The translations under genes and the position numbers were made by a program. Positions 54,301 to 64,000 of a DNA stretch of 64,000 nt are shown here, piece after piece. How positions within the stretch are numbered: the stretch's first letter is position 1; every line of letters starts with the position of its first letter. The notes beneath the pieces are model-generated. The model was not told the DNA's origin. It did no database searches and worked only from the letters and a program-made list of their open reading frames with translations. Origin of the DNA: Cladophialophora immunda (taxonomy: Eukaryota > Ascomycota > Eurotiomycetes > Chaetothyriales > Herpotrichiellaceae); NCBI RefSeq assembly GCF_000835495.1, contig NW_015622541.1, positions 4,030,001-4,094,000 on the forward strand, in the 5' to 3' direction.

Positions 54301-57300
54301 CTAGCTCAACCGGTTCAACACCTTTTTGCCCAGCATCAACACACTCTTCCGTTTGTTGGTCTCGGCGTCACTGTCTGTAGCCATCCCGCCAGCACCTCCA
54401 CTAGCACCGCCAATGACACTGCCTGGGGACCCTTCCTCGTGTCCACCGGCATCCCTTTCCCTCTCCTTTGCGCTGGGGGTGTGGCTGCCGTGACTGTCGC
54501 TTCTCTCCCTGTGCGAGTGACTCTCACTCTTGATCAACGAAAGTCCACCAAAATGCACTCTGCCCTTGACGGTGTCCCCTGAGAAATGTCTCCCAATTGT
54601 GTCCTTTAGTAGGCTTCTGCTTGGACCTTGTGGTGAAGAGGGTGTATTGTTTGGGCTGTTGAGGTTCGGACTAGAGTTTGTGGCGGAACTTGGATGTGCA
54701 GATCTCGGTCGTGAGAAAAATGAGGATGTGCTACTGATGATTCCACTTCCTCCAGCCACCGCTCCGCCAGCAGTGCCGGGCACTGAACGAGGCGTAGTCG
54801 CGGTGAGAGTCCCACTGGCACTGGCACCCATAGTTGGTAAGTTGATACTCGACGACCACGAGCCGCTCCGGAGCAGTGGGCTGGGCCCATGAAAATTGGC
54901 CCCCTTGTGGTGTCCATTCGTCCCAGGCGGCGACTGGAATGATATACCCGAGGACTCGAAGTCGTCATCCCTCCCGTCCTGCGAAAAACTATACAGACTG
55001 GTCGTCTCTGACGTCCCCGAGAGTTGAAGGTTAATATCCGAGTTCGGAATGGTGCTTGAATGTGCAATCTCCTTGAGTCGTTCGACCTGCTTTTTACTAG
55101 GTCTGTGATGCGAGAATTTGTTGCCAATAATTGCCCCGGTGTGGCTAATCAACGCTCGGATCACATCCTTCTTCAATCTGAGCGCAAGGTCCAAGTTTGA
55201 CCACGTCTTGTTTCGATACTCGAGCGTCGGCATGCGGAACACAAAGTCGTGGAGATCCTCAAAGTTACGATCGGATTTGCCCTTATACGAGAGGCAGACG
55301 ACAAAGCTGTTGAGTTTGACATGAGCGAGTGTCATGTAATTAGATGCACGAGACATCATTTGGGAGAGGTCGTCATTGGCCGCGCTGGTCTTGTCCTTTT
55401 TGTCCTTCTTGCCCGTGACGCCGCGTTCTTTGCTGCCCGTCCGGTGAAGGGGGAAGCGCTTTCTCTCCGTTGCTCCGTCACTGGAACCAAGGGCGACAAG
55501 ACTTGTAGATGACGCATCATGTTTCTTTGCTGATCTCAAACTGGTCGAGGATCCTTTGCGTGTGGGTTCCTTCAGAACTGAGCGAGCCTCGGACTTGTTG
55601 AAGTGCTTAAAGAACTTGTGGTGATCCCCCGAGATGCCGAGACCTCTATTTTTGCCATGGGAAGAGGAGGCTGAATTTTTGTGCTTCTCCTCATAATCAA
55701 GGCCGTAGGTGGGCTTCAACCTTCTTGCCACAGCACCTGGTGAAGTATTGCGAGTCTTATCTGGACTCGGGCTCTGAAGATCTTGCTCCGACATTAATGC
55801 ACTGTGCGCTTCCACAAATTCTTGATCGTCTCCGTCATCCGTGGGCTCCATGTTCTTAACCATGAGCGGAGAGAAATTGCCGTTCTCAAAGGCATTCGAT
55901 CCCACGCCAGGGAAAATATATTCAAAGAGCTTTTTGCCAAGTTCACGTTCGAGCTGCACTTTTAATGGGAACACGGTGACCTGGAAGCGCTCCAGTACGG
56001 GGATTCCGGCGATGGCTTCGAGCATGTACCAGTGTACCTGGAGCATTTTCTGGGACTCCATGATGCTAGGTCGTCTGTCTTTGTCCGATATTTCGTAATA
56101 GGGTCCGATGATTTCCGGATACAGGGCGTTGGACAGGAGATTCCAGCCTCTGATGTGTTCCACTTCCAAGGCGTTGTGATTGGAGCCGTCAGTATTGTCA
56201 ACTCGCTCATATGCAGCATTGCCCAGTTGAAACTCGAGAAGAGGTTCGTCCTTGTCACGCATAAGGTGCCACACAATCTCAGAGGCGCTGAGATACCATC
56301 GTAAAAGGCCGCTTGATTGAGAAGCTTTCCGGTCTTCGCTCTTTTGTTGAGACGTGTTGATGGCTTTCATAATGAAGAACAACTCGTCTTCACAGCTGGC
56401 AAGGTCCTTCTCAAGATTGATCCGATCTTGCCAGCCCTGTTTGTCTAGATACTTGGCATGGATCTGAAAATGAAGTTTGATGTCCTCAAGCTGTCGGATG
56501 CGTTCTTGGAGGCTTTCGGCCATTTCGGGGGCCCCTCGCAAATCACTGAAGTCGGATGCGAGCATGATCTTCTCCAGCCGTTCGCTTCTTGTCTTCTCCA
56601 AAGGTTCACTGTATAGTAACAGGTCCAGGACTATTATGTACATGGCGTAGTACTGAGTGGAATCGCACCGTACACGAATCCGGGGGAAGTCGACCCACAA
56701 CTGATCAATCCGATGTTCTCTGCGCGCTGCATCATTGGGCTCACCGTTTTCGTTACTCTCAACCTCCTCGTTGTATTTAAGTCGAAGCGGGTTGTATTTC
56801 TCGTACCGGAGGCTCGCAGAAGTCTTCTGAATCACTCTTTGGAAACCGAAAGGTTCTAGATGGAAGTCGAACATCGCTTCGAGTGAAACCCAGGGTGGCC
56901 ATGACGATCCAGGAGTGTTGCCGTACCTGTTGCCCGAGTAGAGATGGAGATATCTGGCTAAGGTCTTTTGCGTGGCCACGAAGAATTGTGCACCATCCAT
57001 GTCAAGTGCGAAGCGACGCTGGACAAGCCCGCTGACGTCGTCCGACATGCGAGCCTTATCCATGATAGATACAACTTTCAGTTGCATTCCTTTTGCAGAT
57101 ATGAGCACAATAGCCTTGATGTTTTTCTCACTTTGAAGCTGGATCTGGGGAGCGATCAGGCGCAGGTGATAGCTGTTCATTGCCTGAAAGTTCTCCGCAA
57201 TCTTGTCACCAATATCAGCAGTCGATGGTCTCCGCTCGATATCGTCATTGTCTGCCCCAGAAGGCTGAGACACTTCATCCACATCTCCTTCAGGGACTTG

Positions 57301-60300
57301 AACAAAGCGTTTCGCATCACTCAGAAGCTGCTTGATTCGGTCCTCTACCACGGAATCTTCATCTTTCTCCTCACTCGGGGAGATGACACTCGGTGTGGGC
57401 GGAACTGGGGGTTGGTTCTTCCTCTCTTGTCTGCGGCGCTCTTCCTTTGCTTTCGCTTGCTCGTCAACAATGTCCAGTATAAATTTGACGGCGCGGCGGG
57501 ACATGTAGTACACAAAACCTCGGCGTTGGCTGACTTGATGGCTATAGCGCAGGATGGTGTTTCTCAGGGAATTGTTCCATTTGAGCTGGACATTATGGAT
57601 GATGAAACGGTTGTTGAAATCACTTGCGAACTCGTCGTGAGGTGCCGAATACAACCCGTCCATGTCCATCTGAGGAGTTCCGGGTGACTGCCCTTCCAAA
57701 TCGGGCGTAGACTTCGTGACGTCTCCGTTAGACTGCAGAGGGTTGTCGACTTGTTGAGCCTCGCCTGGGTTTGCATGGCCAATCAGACGTCGGAGTCCAT
57801 GTTGTAGGAACCGTCGTTTGCTCTCTAATTCTTTCTGTTGTGCAACGAGGAGCTCATGTCTGTCGCGGACTGCTTGGTCATGGTCCCCTTCCCTAACGAG
57901 TAGAACTTCGTGCTCGTTCATAATGCGCACATGGGTCTGAAGTCTGTCTTCCAGATCATGCAGCCTAGTCTCGATTAGGTTCATCTGTACCTTTCTTGGG
58001 TCATTGTCACGCCCCATTACGCAGAAGTGGGTGTCTTCGTCTCCGAACGGACTCGTGCGGGACTCGTCTCCCTGTATGGCACCTCCATGATCGGTCTGTC
58101 GAAAGTAGGTGAAACGCGGAGTGAAAGCTAGTGGGAGGATCTTGGTTTCTGGATTTGACTCTGCGGGCAACACCCAATCCAGTTCCACAAAGTCATCCAT
58201 GTCAATCCACGACAGGTCTTGATCAGGGATTGTGAATTGGGACAGATCAATGTTCGCAGGCACTTCCTGCAAGGAGGAAAGCATTTCATCACTTGCATTT
58301 TGAATATCCTCTGCCGTTGTCCCTGCAATGAGTGCGGCCACTGCTCTCAAGTCAGCCCGCACAAAGTCAAGTTCGGTTTTATAGATCTTCATGCCGCTGG
58401 TCCTCATCTGCTTTGCCCGTACCTTCGCCATAGTATTAAAATACTCCCGGCGTTGATGCAGGTCCAGCATGAAGCTATCAATCTTGATTTTTAAGCCCGT
58501 TGCAGAGACGACGTCGGCTTGATAATCTTCAGCATCCTTGTGCTTGTAAACGTGCGAGATGAAGAGTGGCGATAACAAAAGGTTGTACTTGATCGTTGAG
58601 AGGTGTCGCCCAAATTTCTTGCTGGTCTTTCCTTGGCCACCCCACAGCGAGCCTTGTCGGACTGGCAGAGACATCACGCCGGAGAACGTCGACCACCAGC
58701 TGAAGAAATGGGAGAAGAACTTCGGACTCAGATGGACGCTGTTGTAGCTTTCCGAAGGCGCCGAGTCCGCACCGACCCAGTTTTTGTCGTATGGTGCGGC
58801 AACGGCCAGGGAGAGGTGCACATGATGACTGCGGAAGCCATGGAATGCATCGTAGGAGTTCAAATCAATATCCTGGAGGAAGAGGGGATTCCGCAATACC
58901 ACATCATAGTGATGTCTGGATTCTGAGGTGCGGCTCCCGTCCGGCAAGTCCCGTTCAAAGACGAGACCGGAAGTCCATTGAACATTTCCCGACAACTTCA
59001 TGATGACTTTTTTGAAGATGGCGCTATTTCTCGCAGAGCTGCTGCTAGATACGCTGTCTGAGTCATTGCTTGCTCTCTGCTCCGGTGTGTTGCGGGCTTC
59101 GTGGCTGTAGTCGGGGATGGCCAAGATGAATTCACCACTTTTGACTGTCATGAACTCGCGCGGGTCATCGACTTGGTGTATCAACCATTGTACATCATTC
59201 CGCCAGCACATTGCAAAGCCTGCACCGTATCCAGTAACAATATACGGGTCCCTCGTGCCCTTGAGTCGGAGCTGAACATCCCCGTCCCCCTTCCAGTTCA
59301 CAACAAGCCGCGAATGAAAGCTCAGCCGAATCTTGTCCCAGAAGCCGACCCTTTCGGAAGGGTCTATTTCAGGCTTTGTGAAGCTCTCGATAATCATCAT
59401 CATGTCTTGTATCACGGGTTGGTATGATGTGCCCCAAGAAATGGTGGTTGGCAGGCTGGTGTTGATATCGATGACAGGCTTGGAGTACGTCTTCACAGGT
59501 GCTACCGTCCTTCTAACGTCAATGGCAAAGGCAGGGATTTCTTCTCCATGTGTTCCATGCTGCCCCTTCGGGACGATCTCGACTTTGACGTGCTTGATAG
59601 ATTTCTCATCTCGGAACTCTTCTGCAATCACAAAATCTGTTCTGAGAGACCAGCTTGGTAAGCGAGCAGGCTGTCCAGGGCGTATGGCGGGGATATGGAG
59701 AAGGTTGAGGGGATAATCTCGAAGGAAAACGCGAGCCTCGCCCATGTCAAGACTGAGGCTCGTAGGAATAAGCAGTCCATACTTCATGTCATACGGCATG
59801 CCCTTGCCAATCTCATGGAGGAATTTGGGTAGGTCGGCTTCCGGAAAAGAGGGCTTGTCAATGATAAGATGTAAGTCACTGATGATCAAGGTCATCAGGC
59901 CAGGGCGGTTAGGAATGCCAAGAATCGTCTCGGTCTCGTGGTCGTCGTGGGGAGGTTCATCTGCACCCATGAACAGCTGTCGGACGCTTTTCACGGTGTT
60001 GTTTTGCAGACGAAGCATCCAGTCGATCCGTCTTTTCCAGCTCCGGGAATTGTGCTCCTGAAGCTTGTCCCACGCCTCATTCGCTTCTATTTTGGCATGC
60101 GTCGTCAGTGAACAAACGCCCTCACGATCGTATCGAATCCGATGCGATTCTCTACCACGCCTTCCTCGGGAAGTAGATCGTTTCCTTGGAGTGGCATCAA
60201 CACTCCGGGAGCGTCGATGACGATGATCGTTATCGGCGCCATTAGGAGAGCCACGGCGGCTTGAGTGTGCCGAGTGGGTTCGCAATCTGGACGATGACCG

Positions 60301-63300
60301 AGGCCGCCTTTCATCGTTCATTCGCTTGACCTTCAAGCGGAAGGCATCTTCACGGGCAAGGCGTTGCTTCTGCTCAATGCGACCAACGTGATAGATCACA
60401 CCAAGTTTCCATTCGAACGGGTCGTCTTCGAGCTCGAAGCACAGGGCTTTGGACCGAACCGAGATTCGAGGAACCTTGACAGGAGAAACGGGGTGCTTCG
60501 CCAGCACATACTCATTAGACCGTGTCTGGAACCGGTGTTGCAGCTGCTTCATGGCCTTTGAAGTGTTGATGAAGTTGTCAAAAACCCTGTACATTTGCAG
60601 GCCGTGCGGCACTGCCAAGCGAATGAAGTCGGTCGAGACATCGATGGTACTCTCTTCGATCGTGCCATGCTGCGTCTTCTTCTTGTTGTGGCGCAGATCC
60701 ACCCTGAAATTGCTGATGCTCACAACACGTGCCCAAATCCGTTTGAGGTGCGGCGCTTCCGCATGCAAACGAGCAAGTTCGGCTTTCAGGAAGGGAGCGG
60801 ACCACCTGTGTCGGCCCCCCGAGACTTGGTAAATCTGGAGCAACATGGGGGGATCATGTGGCATGTCAGCTTTGACTTGCACGTAATGAGCCTTCACATC
60901 AATTGCAAAGAGTTCTGCGTCCAGAGGTGCTGGCAGATGCCCGTGGACCGTGTGGTGATCCGCTATTTTCAGGTGATGTTCTGGATCTTGTTTGAGCGGA
61001 ACCGGCCCCAGGAACGCTTCTTTCACAACGAAGCCTGCAACACCTATCGAGTAGAATCTGTAAAGCGAGAAGTCCAAATAGAACGCACGAATGGAGGAGT
61101 GGATGTGGAAAAGCGGTCCTTGCTGATCCCTTGACGTGCTGAAAGCAGTTTCAAATCTTGGGATAGACATGAACGGCGTCGGTTCCCATCTATCAAGAGA
61201 TTCGATGATGAAGCCGTCAAAGCCCTTGACATGGCATGCGAGTCGTCTTCCATCCGTGGGATCACTCGGGTGATGCTTCTGGTGTGAGGTGGGTGACGAG
61301 ACGCCCTTGCCTGCCGAAAACGTTTCGTCATAGCGGACGGAGGTGCTGACTTTCCGTCCTTTCGTCTTTCGTCCTGACTCTGATTTTGCTGATGTGTAGT
61401 GGGCTGACCAGGATTCAAGCTCAAAGGCGACACCTCGTGTTTGGCCAGAGACGCTAGAGTCGACACCCGCAACCTCGAGGCTGCAGCCAGAACCTTCGAA
61501 ACTTGCCTCAATAAGCCAAGTAGGGAGTTTCCGCAAGAAGGCAGTAGAAGGCGACTTTGGGGCAGCCGCTTTGTCTTCAGAGGCATGGTGTTTAAAGTGC
61601 CTAACTATATTATAGATCGCCTTGCTGACCTCTTCTCGAACCATGAGAATGGAAAACGTTCGCAAATTTCCTTGGAGGATGACGGAAACATTCGTCGACG
61701 CTGTGAGCTGAACTTTGAGTTCCAAAGCTTCCGTTATGATTAGGTTGTGTGTCGTGCCTGTAGAAGCTTGATAATATAATTGGTGCGATAGGACACGGAA
61801 GCTCGACCCAAGGGAATACAGCAACTCTCCTCCTGCTGAGTGGGAGGATTCGACGTCCAGAGAAATGGAGGAAACGGAGGAGATGATCATGTCATACTCG
61901 CCTGGGCCGGCGTGAGCTGGATTTGCGACTGGTAACACAAATCTGAGCACAGGCTCATGGATTGAGAACTTGATGCTAGCTTTGGGAAGCAATCTTGAGA
62001 TGAGGCGGTGGTGATTACGCGAAGGGGCTTGAGCTTTAGATCCAGGGGCCCCCTGGGTAAGAGCCAACAGCTTCATGAGGTGCTGTGGTGCCAAGTCGAG
62101 CGATGGTGATGTGACAACAAGATTGGCGAATAAGATATTTGTATTCCTTTCAGCGACGTCTCGGTCTTGTGAGAAGCTCATTGTCTTAGACGGTAGAGTT
62201 GTCCTGATGGTTGTCGTGGCCATGGGTACGTACATGATCCTATTCGGGCGAGAATCGTCCTCGTCAAGGCTGACAGAAATCGATAGAGCAGCGAGTAATG
62301 CTTGGTGAGCGGTATCTTCCCGCTGGAAGTACATCCGATGGGCAGGCGAGTTTTGCTCGAGCCTATGCAGGTCAATGCCAATTTCGTGGATGACGACGTT
62401 GGCGACCAAGGGAAGATTGGCTTGCCGGAGTGACACAATTTCTTTCGATATGCGCACAAAGCTCATGCCGACCTGGATTTCCTGGACGCTCTGAAGGACA
62501 GAACGCAGGAACTCTTTTGAGTCTGCCACAGTCTGCACGATAGCCGCCTCACGACTTCCTGGACTGTCCAATTCCTCTGCGACATCCTCAAACGAAATCT
62601 CATCGATCGGACTCAGTGCGTCATACTCTTCATAGGTCCTTGGCGCCTTTCTGCCTTTCCGTGAGAAGTGAACCAGCTCATCGACCGGCACGTAGACTCT
62701 GCCACCCTTTATCGCGATTGAGGTGTCCCGAAGGCCTTCCCGATCCTTGTAAAGAAGCCCATGCACGTTAATTGTCAGCGCATCGAGTATCTCGATCGGA
62801 TCACGGCCGCCGACGCCCATTTGGATACTTTTGACTGTAAAAACCCATTCTGCAGGCTTCTGGTCTCCCAGAGGGTCCTTCTTGTGTCGGAATAGTCGTC
62901 CACGGTCGAGGAGCTTTCGTCTGGTGTACACAGCCGCGGTGAAGGTCGAAATCTGAACATAGCCCACGCCAACAATCTCCGCAGATGTGTTGTAGGCACT
63001 GACATCAAACATCCGCAGGAGGTGGATTTTGCGGTGCAGACGTTTGATCTGCTCTTTGATGTTGGTCAACCTCTTCCACAGCTGGCTTTTCCCGCCAGAA
63101 CGCCGGTGTCCATCTGAGCCTTCGCCCAGCTTTCTTTTGGCGATATCCTGTGCGTCTGTCTTTGCCGATGTGTTTTCCAACGCGGTCGGGTCGATGGTGA
63201 CCTTCAAGTCTTCAAACACAATGCTGATCCATGTCGGCTGGGCGAAGGTAGGTCTGCGCAAACTCAATCCAACACCTCGCAAATCTATTCTCAGTCCTTC

Positions 63301-63453
63301 TCTTGGAGCGTATGAGATGTGCCTCAGGCTAAAGTAGCCAATGCGCTGAATTGATATGCCGGTTGCAATCCGCAGAATCGCAAGTAGGATAAAGGAGGAC
63401 AAGTAGAGGAGTAGGAGGACGGCCGCGACCGAAGTGACATTGACGAGAGGCAT
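54301..63453 (-). CDS. FMP27: FMP27/Hob-type bridge-like lipid transfer protein (BLTP2 family)
   Basis: One uninterrupted exon of 9153 bp, 3050 aa, start MPLVNVTSVAAVLL. An N-terminal hydrophobic anchor (about residues 7-30) precedes a long beta-rich body. Family marks are the GFWDK domain (RVGFWDKIRLSF, about residue 1370) and the WPPW domain (SSWPPWVSLEAMFDFH, about 2185). A coiled-coil stretch lies near 1830-1890. The last 450 residues are Ser/Gly-rich and end in a basic segment (KRKSVLMLGKKVLNRLS). Yeast Fmp27/Hob1, animal hobbit/BLTP2 and plant SABRE are rod-shaped tubes that carry lipids at ER-plasma membrane contacts. The length matches fungal homologues. The lack of any intron over 9 kb is notable in this intron-bearing neighbourhood. 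Confidence 0.95.
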   Translation of the reverse strand: MPLVNVTSVAAVLLLLYLSSFILLAILRIATGISIQRIGYFSLRHISYAPREGLRIDLRGVGLSLRRPTFAQPTWISIVFEDLKVTIDPTALENTSAKTDAQDIAKRKLGEGSDGHRRSGGKSQLWKRLTNIKEQIKRLHRKIHLLRMFDVSAYNTSAEIVGVGYVQISTFTAAVYTRRKLLDRGRLFRHKKDPLGDQKPAEWVFTVKSIQMGVGGRDPIEILDALTINVHGLLYKDREGLRDTSIAIKGGRVYVPVDELVHFSRKGRKAPRTYEEYDALSPIDEISFEDVAEELDSPGSREAAIVQTVADSKEFLRSVLQSVQEIQVGMSFVRISKEIVSLRQANLPLVANVVIHEIGIDLHRLEQNSPAHRMYFQREDTAHQALLAALSISVSLDEDDSRPNRIMYVPMATTTIRTTLPSKTMSFSQDRDVAERNTNILFANLVVTSPSLDLAPQHLMKLLALTQGAPGSKAQAPSRNHHRLISRLLPKASIKFSIHEPVLRFVLPVANPAHAGPGEYDMIISSVSSISLDVESSHSAGGELLYSLGSSFRVLSHQLYYQASTGTTHNLIITEALELKVQLTASTNVSVILQGNLRTFSILMVREEVSKAIYNIVRHFKHHASEDKAAAPKSPSTAFLRKLPTWLIEASFEGSGCSLEVAGVDSSVSGQTRGVAFELESWSAHYTSAKSESGRKTKGRKVSTSVRYDETFSAGKGVSSPTSHQKHHPSDPTDGRRLACHVKGFDGFIIESLDRWEPTPFMSIPRFETAFSTSRDQQGPLFHIHSSIRAFYLDFSLYRFYSIGVAGFVVKEAFLGPVPLKQDPEHHLKIADHHTVHGHLPAPLDAELFAIDVKAHYVQVKADMPHDPPMLLQIYQVSGGRHRWSAPFLKAELARLHAEAPHLKRIWARVVSISNFRVDLRHNKKKTQHGTIEESTIDVSTDFIRLAVPHGLQMYRVFDNFINTSKAMKQLQHRFQTRSNEYVLAKHPVSPVKVPRISVRSKALCFELEDDPFEWKLGVIYHVGRIEQKQRLAREDAFRLKVKRMNDERRPRSSSRLRTHSAHSSRRGSPNGADNDHRHRRSRSVDATPRKRSTSRGRRGRESHRIRYDREGVCSLTTHAKIEANEAWDKLQEHNSRSWKRRIDWMLRLQNNTVKSVRQLFMGADEPPHDDHETETILGIPNRPGLMTLIISDLHLIIDKPSFPEADLPKFLHEIGKGMPYDMKYGLLIPTSLSLDMGEARVFLRDYPLNLLHIPAIRPGQPARLPSWSLRTDFVIAEEFRDEKSIKHVKVEIVPKGQHGTHGEEIPAFAIDVRRTVAPVKTYSKPVIDINTSLPTTISWGTSYQPVIQDMMMIIESFTKPEIDPSERVGFWDKIRLSFHSRLVVNWKGDGDVQLRLKGTRDPYIVTGYGAGFAMCWRNDVQWLIHQVDDPREFMTVKSGEFILAIPDYSHEARNTPEQRASNDSDSVSSSSSARNSAIFKKVIMKLSGNVQWTSGLVFERDLPDGSRTSESRHHYDVVLRNPLFLQDIDLNSYDAFHGFRSHHVHLSLAVAAPYDKNWVGADSAPSESYNSVHLSPKFFSHFFSWWSTFSGVMSLPVRQGSLWGGQGKTSKKFGRHLSTIKYNLLLSPLFISHVYKHKDAEDYQADVVSATGLKIKIDSFMLDLHQRREYFNTMAKVRAKQMRTSGMKIYKTELDFVRADLRAVAALIAGTTAEDIQNASDEMLSSLQEVPANIDLSQFTIPDQDLSWIDMDDFVELDWVLPAESNPETKILPLAFTPRFTYFRQTDHGGAIQGDESRTSPFGDEDTHFCVMGRDNDPRKVQMNLIETRLHDLEDRLQTHVRIMNEHEVLLVREGDHDQAVRDRHELLVAQQKELESKRRFLQHGLRRLIGHANPGEAQQVDNPLQSNGDVTKSTPDLEGQSPGTPQMDMDGLYSAPHDEFASDFNNRFIIHNVQLKWNNSLRNTILRYSHQVSQRRGFVYYMSRRAVKFILDIVDEQAKAKEERRRQERKNQPPVPPTPSVISPSEEKDEDSVVEDRIKQLLSDAKRFVQVPEGDVDEVSQPSGADNDDIERRPSTADIGDKIAENFQAMNSYHLRLIAPQIQLQSEKNIKAIVLISAKGMQLKVVSIMDKARMSDDVSGLVQRRFALDMDGAQFFVATQKTLARYLHLYSGNRYGNTPGSSWPPWVSLEAMFDFHLEPFGFQRVIQKTSASLRYEKYNPLRLKYNEEVESNENGEPNDAARREHRIDQLWVDFPRIRVRCDSTQYYAMYIIVLDLLLYSEPLEKTRSERLEKIMLASDFSDLRGAPEMAESLQERIRQLEDIKLHFQIHAKYLDKQGWQDRINLEKDLASCEDELFFIMKAINTSQQKSEDRKASQSSGLLRWYLSASEIVWHLMRDKDEPLLEFQLGNAAYERVDNTDGSNHNALEVEHIRGWNLLSNALYPEIIGPYYEISDKDRRPSIMESQKMLQVHWYMLEAIAGIPVLERFQVTVFPLKVQLERELGKKLFEYIFPGVGSNAFENGNFSPLMVKNMEPTDDGDDQEFVEAHSALMSEQDLQSPSPDKTRNTSPGAVARRLKPTYGLDYEEKHKNSASSSHGKNRGLGISGDHHKFFKHFNKSEARSVLKEPTRKGSSTSLRSAKKHDASSTSLVALGSSDGATERKRFPLHRTGSKERGVTGKKDKKDKTSAANDDLSQMMSRASNYMTLAHVKLNSFVVCLSYKGKSDRNFEDLHDFVFRMPTLEYRNKTWSNLDLALRLKKDVIRALISHTGAIIGNKFSHHRPSKKQVERLKEIAHSSTIPNSDINLQLSGTSETTSLYSFSQDGRDDDFESSGISFQSPPGTNGHHKGANFHGPSPLLRSGSWSSSINLPTMGASASGTLTATTPRSVPGTAGGAVAGGSGIISSTSSFFSRPRSAHPSSATNSSPNLNSPNNTPSSPQGPSRSLLKDTIGRHFSGDTVKGRVHFGGLSLIKSESHSHRERSDSHGSHTPSAKERERDAGGHEEGSPGSVIGGASGGAGGMATDSDAETNKRKSVLMLGKKVLNRLS

Positions 63454-64000
63454 CCTGGTATTTCAGCACTCTCTGCCAGTGCTCCAACACCGACCGGAAA
63501 GAGGCAACAGAGGTCAGGCGTGCGGTCACTCTTGTCATCTCAGTTCACCGGTAAGATCGCTATTGTCGAGGCTGTAGTCCCTCTGGAGCCACATAGTTGA
63601 CAGAGCGTTTCCCATCACTCTTTGAATTCCACTCCGGACCGAAGCAAGAGGGTATCGACACAAGCGGCGGTGCGAGGGTTTCGAAATCCAAGACGCAGTC
63701 TCCCGGTGCGGGCTGCGGAGGGATTGTCCGGGCTTGCGAGTGAGACAGTAGCGAAGCACAATCGCAATTGCTTCCGACGCGGGGGTTGATATATGACTTT
63801 ATCGCACTTCAATTCAATAGACGGGAGTCATGCGACAGCGAGAGAGAAAGTTGCCGGCGCGCCCGGTCAATATCAATCAAAGCTCATGGTGGAGCAGGGA
63901 AGCGTGGAATGTCGCGAAGGGTGCGGGCCAGGAAATACGATTGGCATCCCGTTCGAGGGCGAACTGGTGGAGGATTCGGAGGTGGAGTGGGCACGCCGCT
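63454..64000. other. upstream region of FMP27
   Basis: 547 bp to the right edge, presumably holding the FMP27 promoter. No gene is supported; the edge may cut a further gene that I cannot see. Confidence 0.4.

Noticed and set aside
1..64000. CRISPR arrays, rRNA genes or bacterial operons
   Set aside because: No regularly spaced repeats or rRNA signatures; genes are intron-bearing and monocistronic, as in fungi.

Overview
The window reads as nuclear DNA of a filamentous ascomycete (Pezizomycotina). The evidence is short introns of about 45-130 nt with GT..AG ends and CTAAC/CTGAC-type branch sites, typical fungal families (caleosin, LaeA-like methyltransferase, PDR-type ABC transporter, Goodbye-type STAND protein, Arb1, Fmp27), and AT-rich, TpA-rich islands that look like RIP-decayed repeats. 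A Eurotiomycete, perhaps of the Chaetothyriales, is a guess from general resemblance only.

Layout. 0-7 kb: a partial RNA polymerase III subunit (Rpc37/RPC5 type, minus strand, cut by the left edge) shares an upstream region with the sulfite reductase hemoprotein/flavodoxin subunit. 7-14.4 kb: a tocopherol/sterol-methyltransferase-like enzyme, a caleosin, a pisatin-demethylase-like cytochrome P450 and an 11-exon LaeA-like methyltransferase; they may form a small metabolic neighbourhood, but no backbone synthase is visible. 14.9-22 kb: a large NLR-like protein (Goodbye N-terminus, P-loop NTPase, TPR-like helices, ZZ-like zinc finger) and a GRDP1-like protein.

22.5-36.1 kb is the most unusual part. 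Between AT-rich repeat relics lie an aldehyde dehydrogenase of the bacterial succinate-semialdehyde type, a broken MFS transporter, a Zymomonas/plant-type pyruvate decarboxylase, an E. coli LdhA-like D-lactate dehydrogenase, a divergently transcribed L-lactate dehydrogenase with the lactate-specific Gln, and a bHLH factor with the SREBP-type Tyr. Together these enzymes surround pyruvate: to acetaldehyde and acetate, and to both lactate stereoisomers. I interpret this as a candidate fermentative or redox-balancing gene island, possibly of transferred origin; that is inference from gene content and similarity, not proof.

36-46 kb: a nitroreductase, a four-helix membrane protein, a GC-rich FAD monooxygenase and an 11-exon PDR/CDR ABC exporter. 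47-64 kb is conserved housekeeping DNA: CLP1 (mRNA 3'-end processing), inositol polyphosphate multikinase, ARB1 (Argonaute chaperone) and a 9.15-kb single-exon FMP27/Hob-type bridge-like lipid transfer protein. Exon models were built by hand from reading frame, splice sites and family conservation; every model except the NLR exon 2/3 junction closes in frame.
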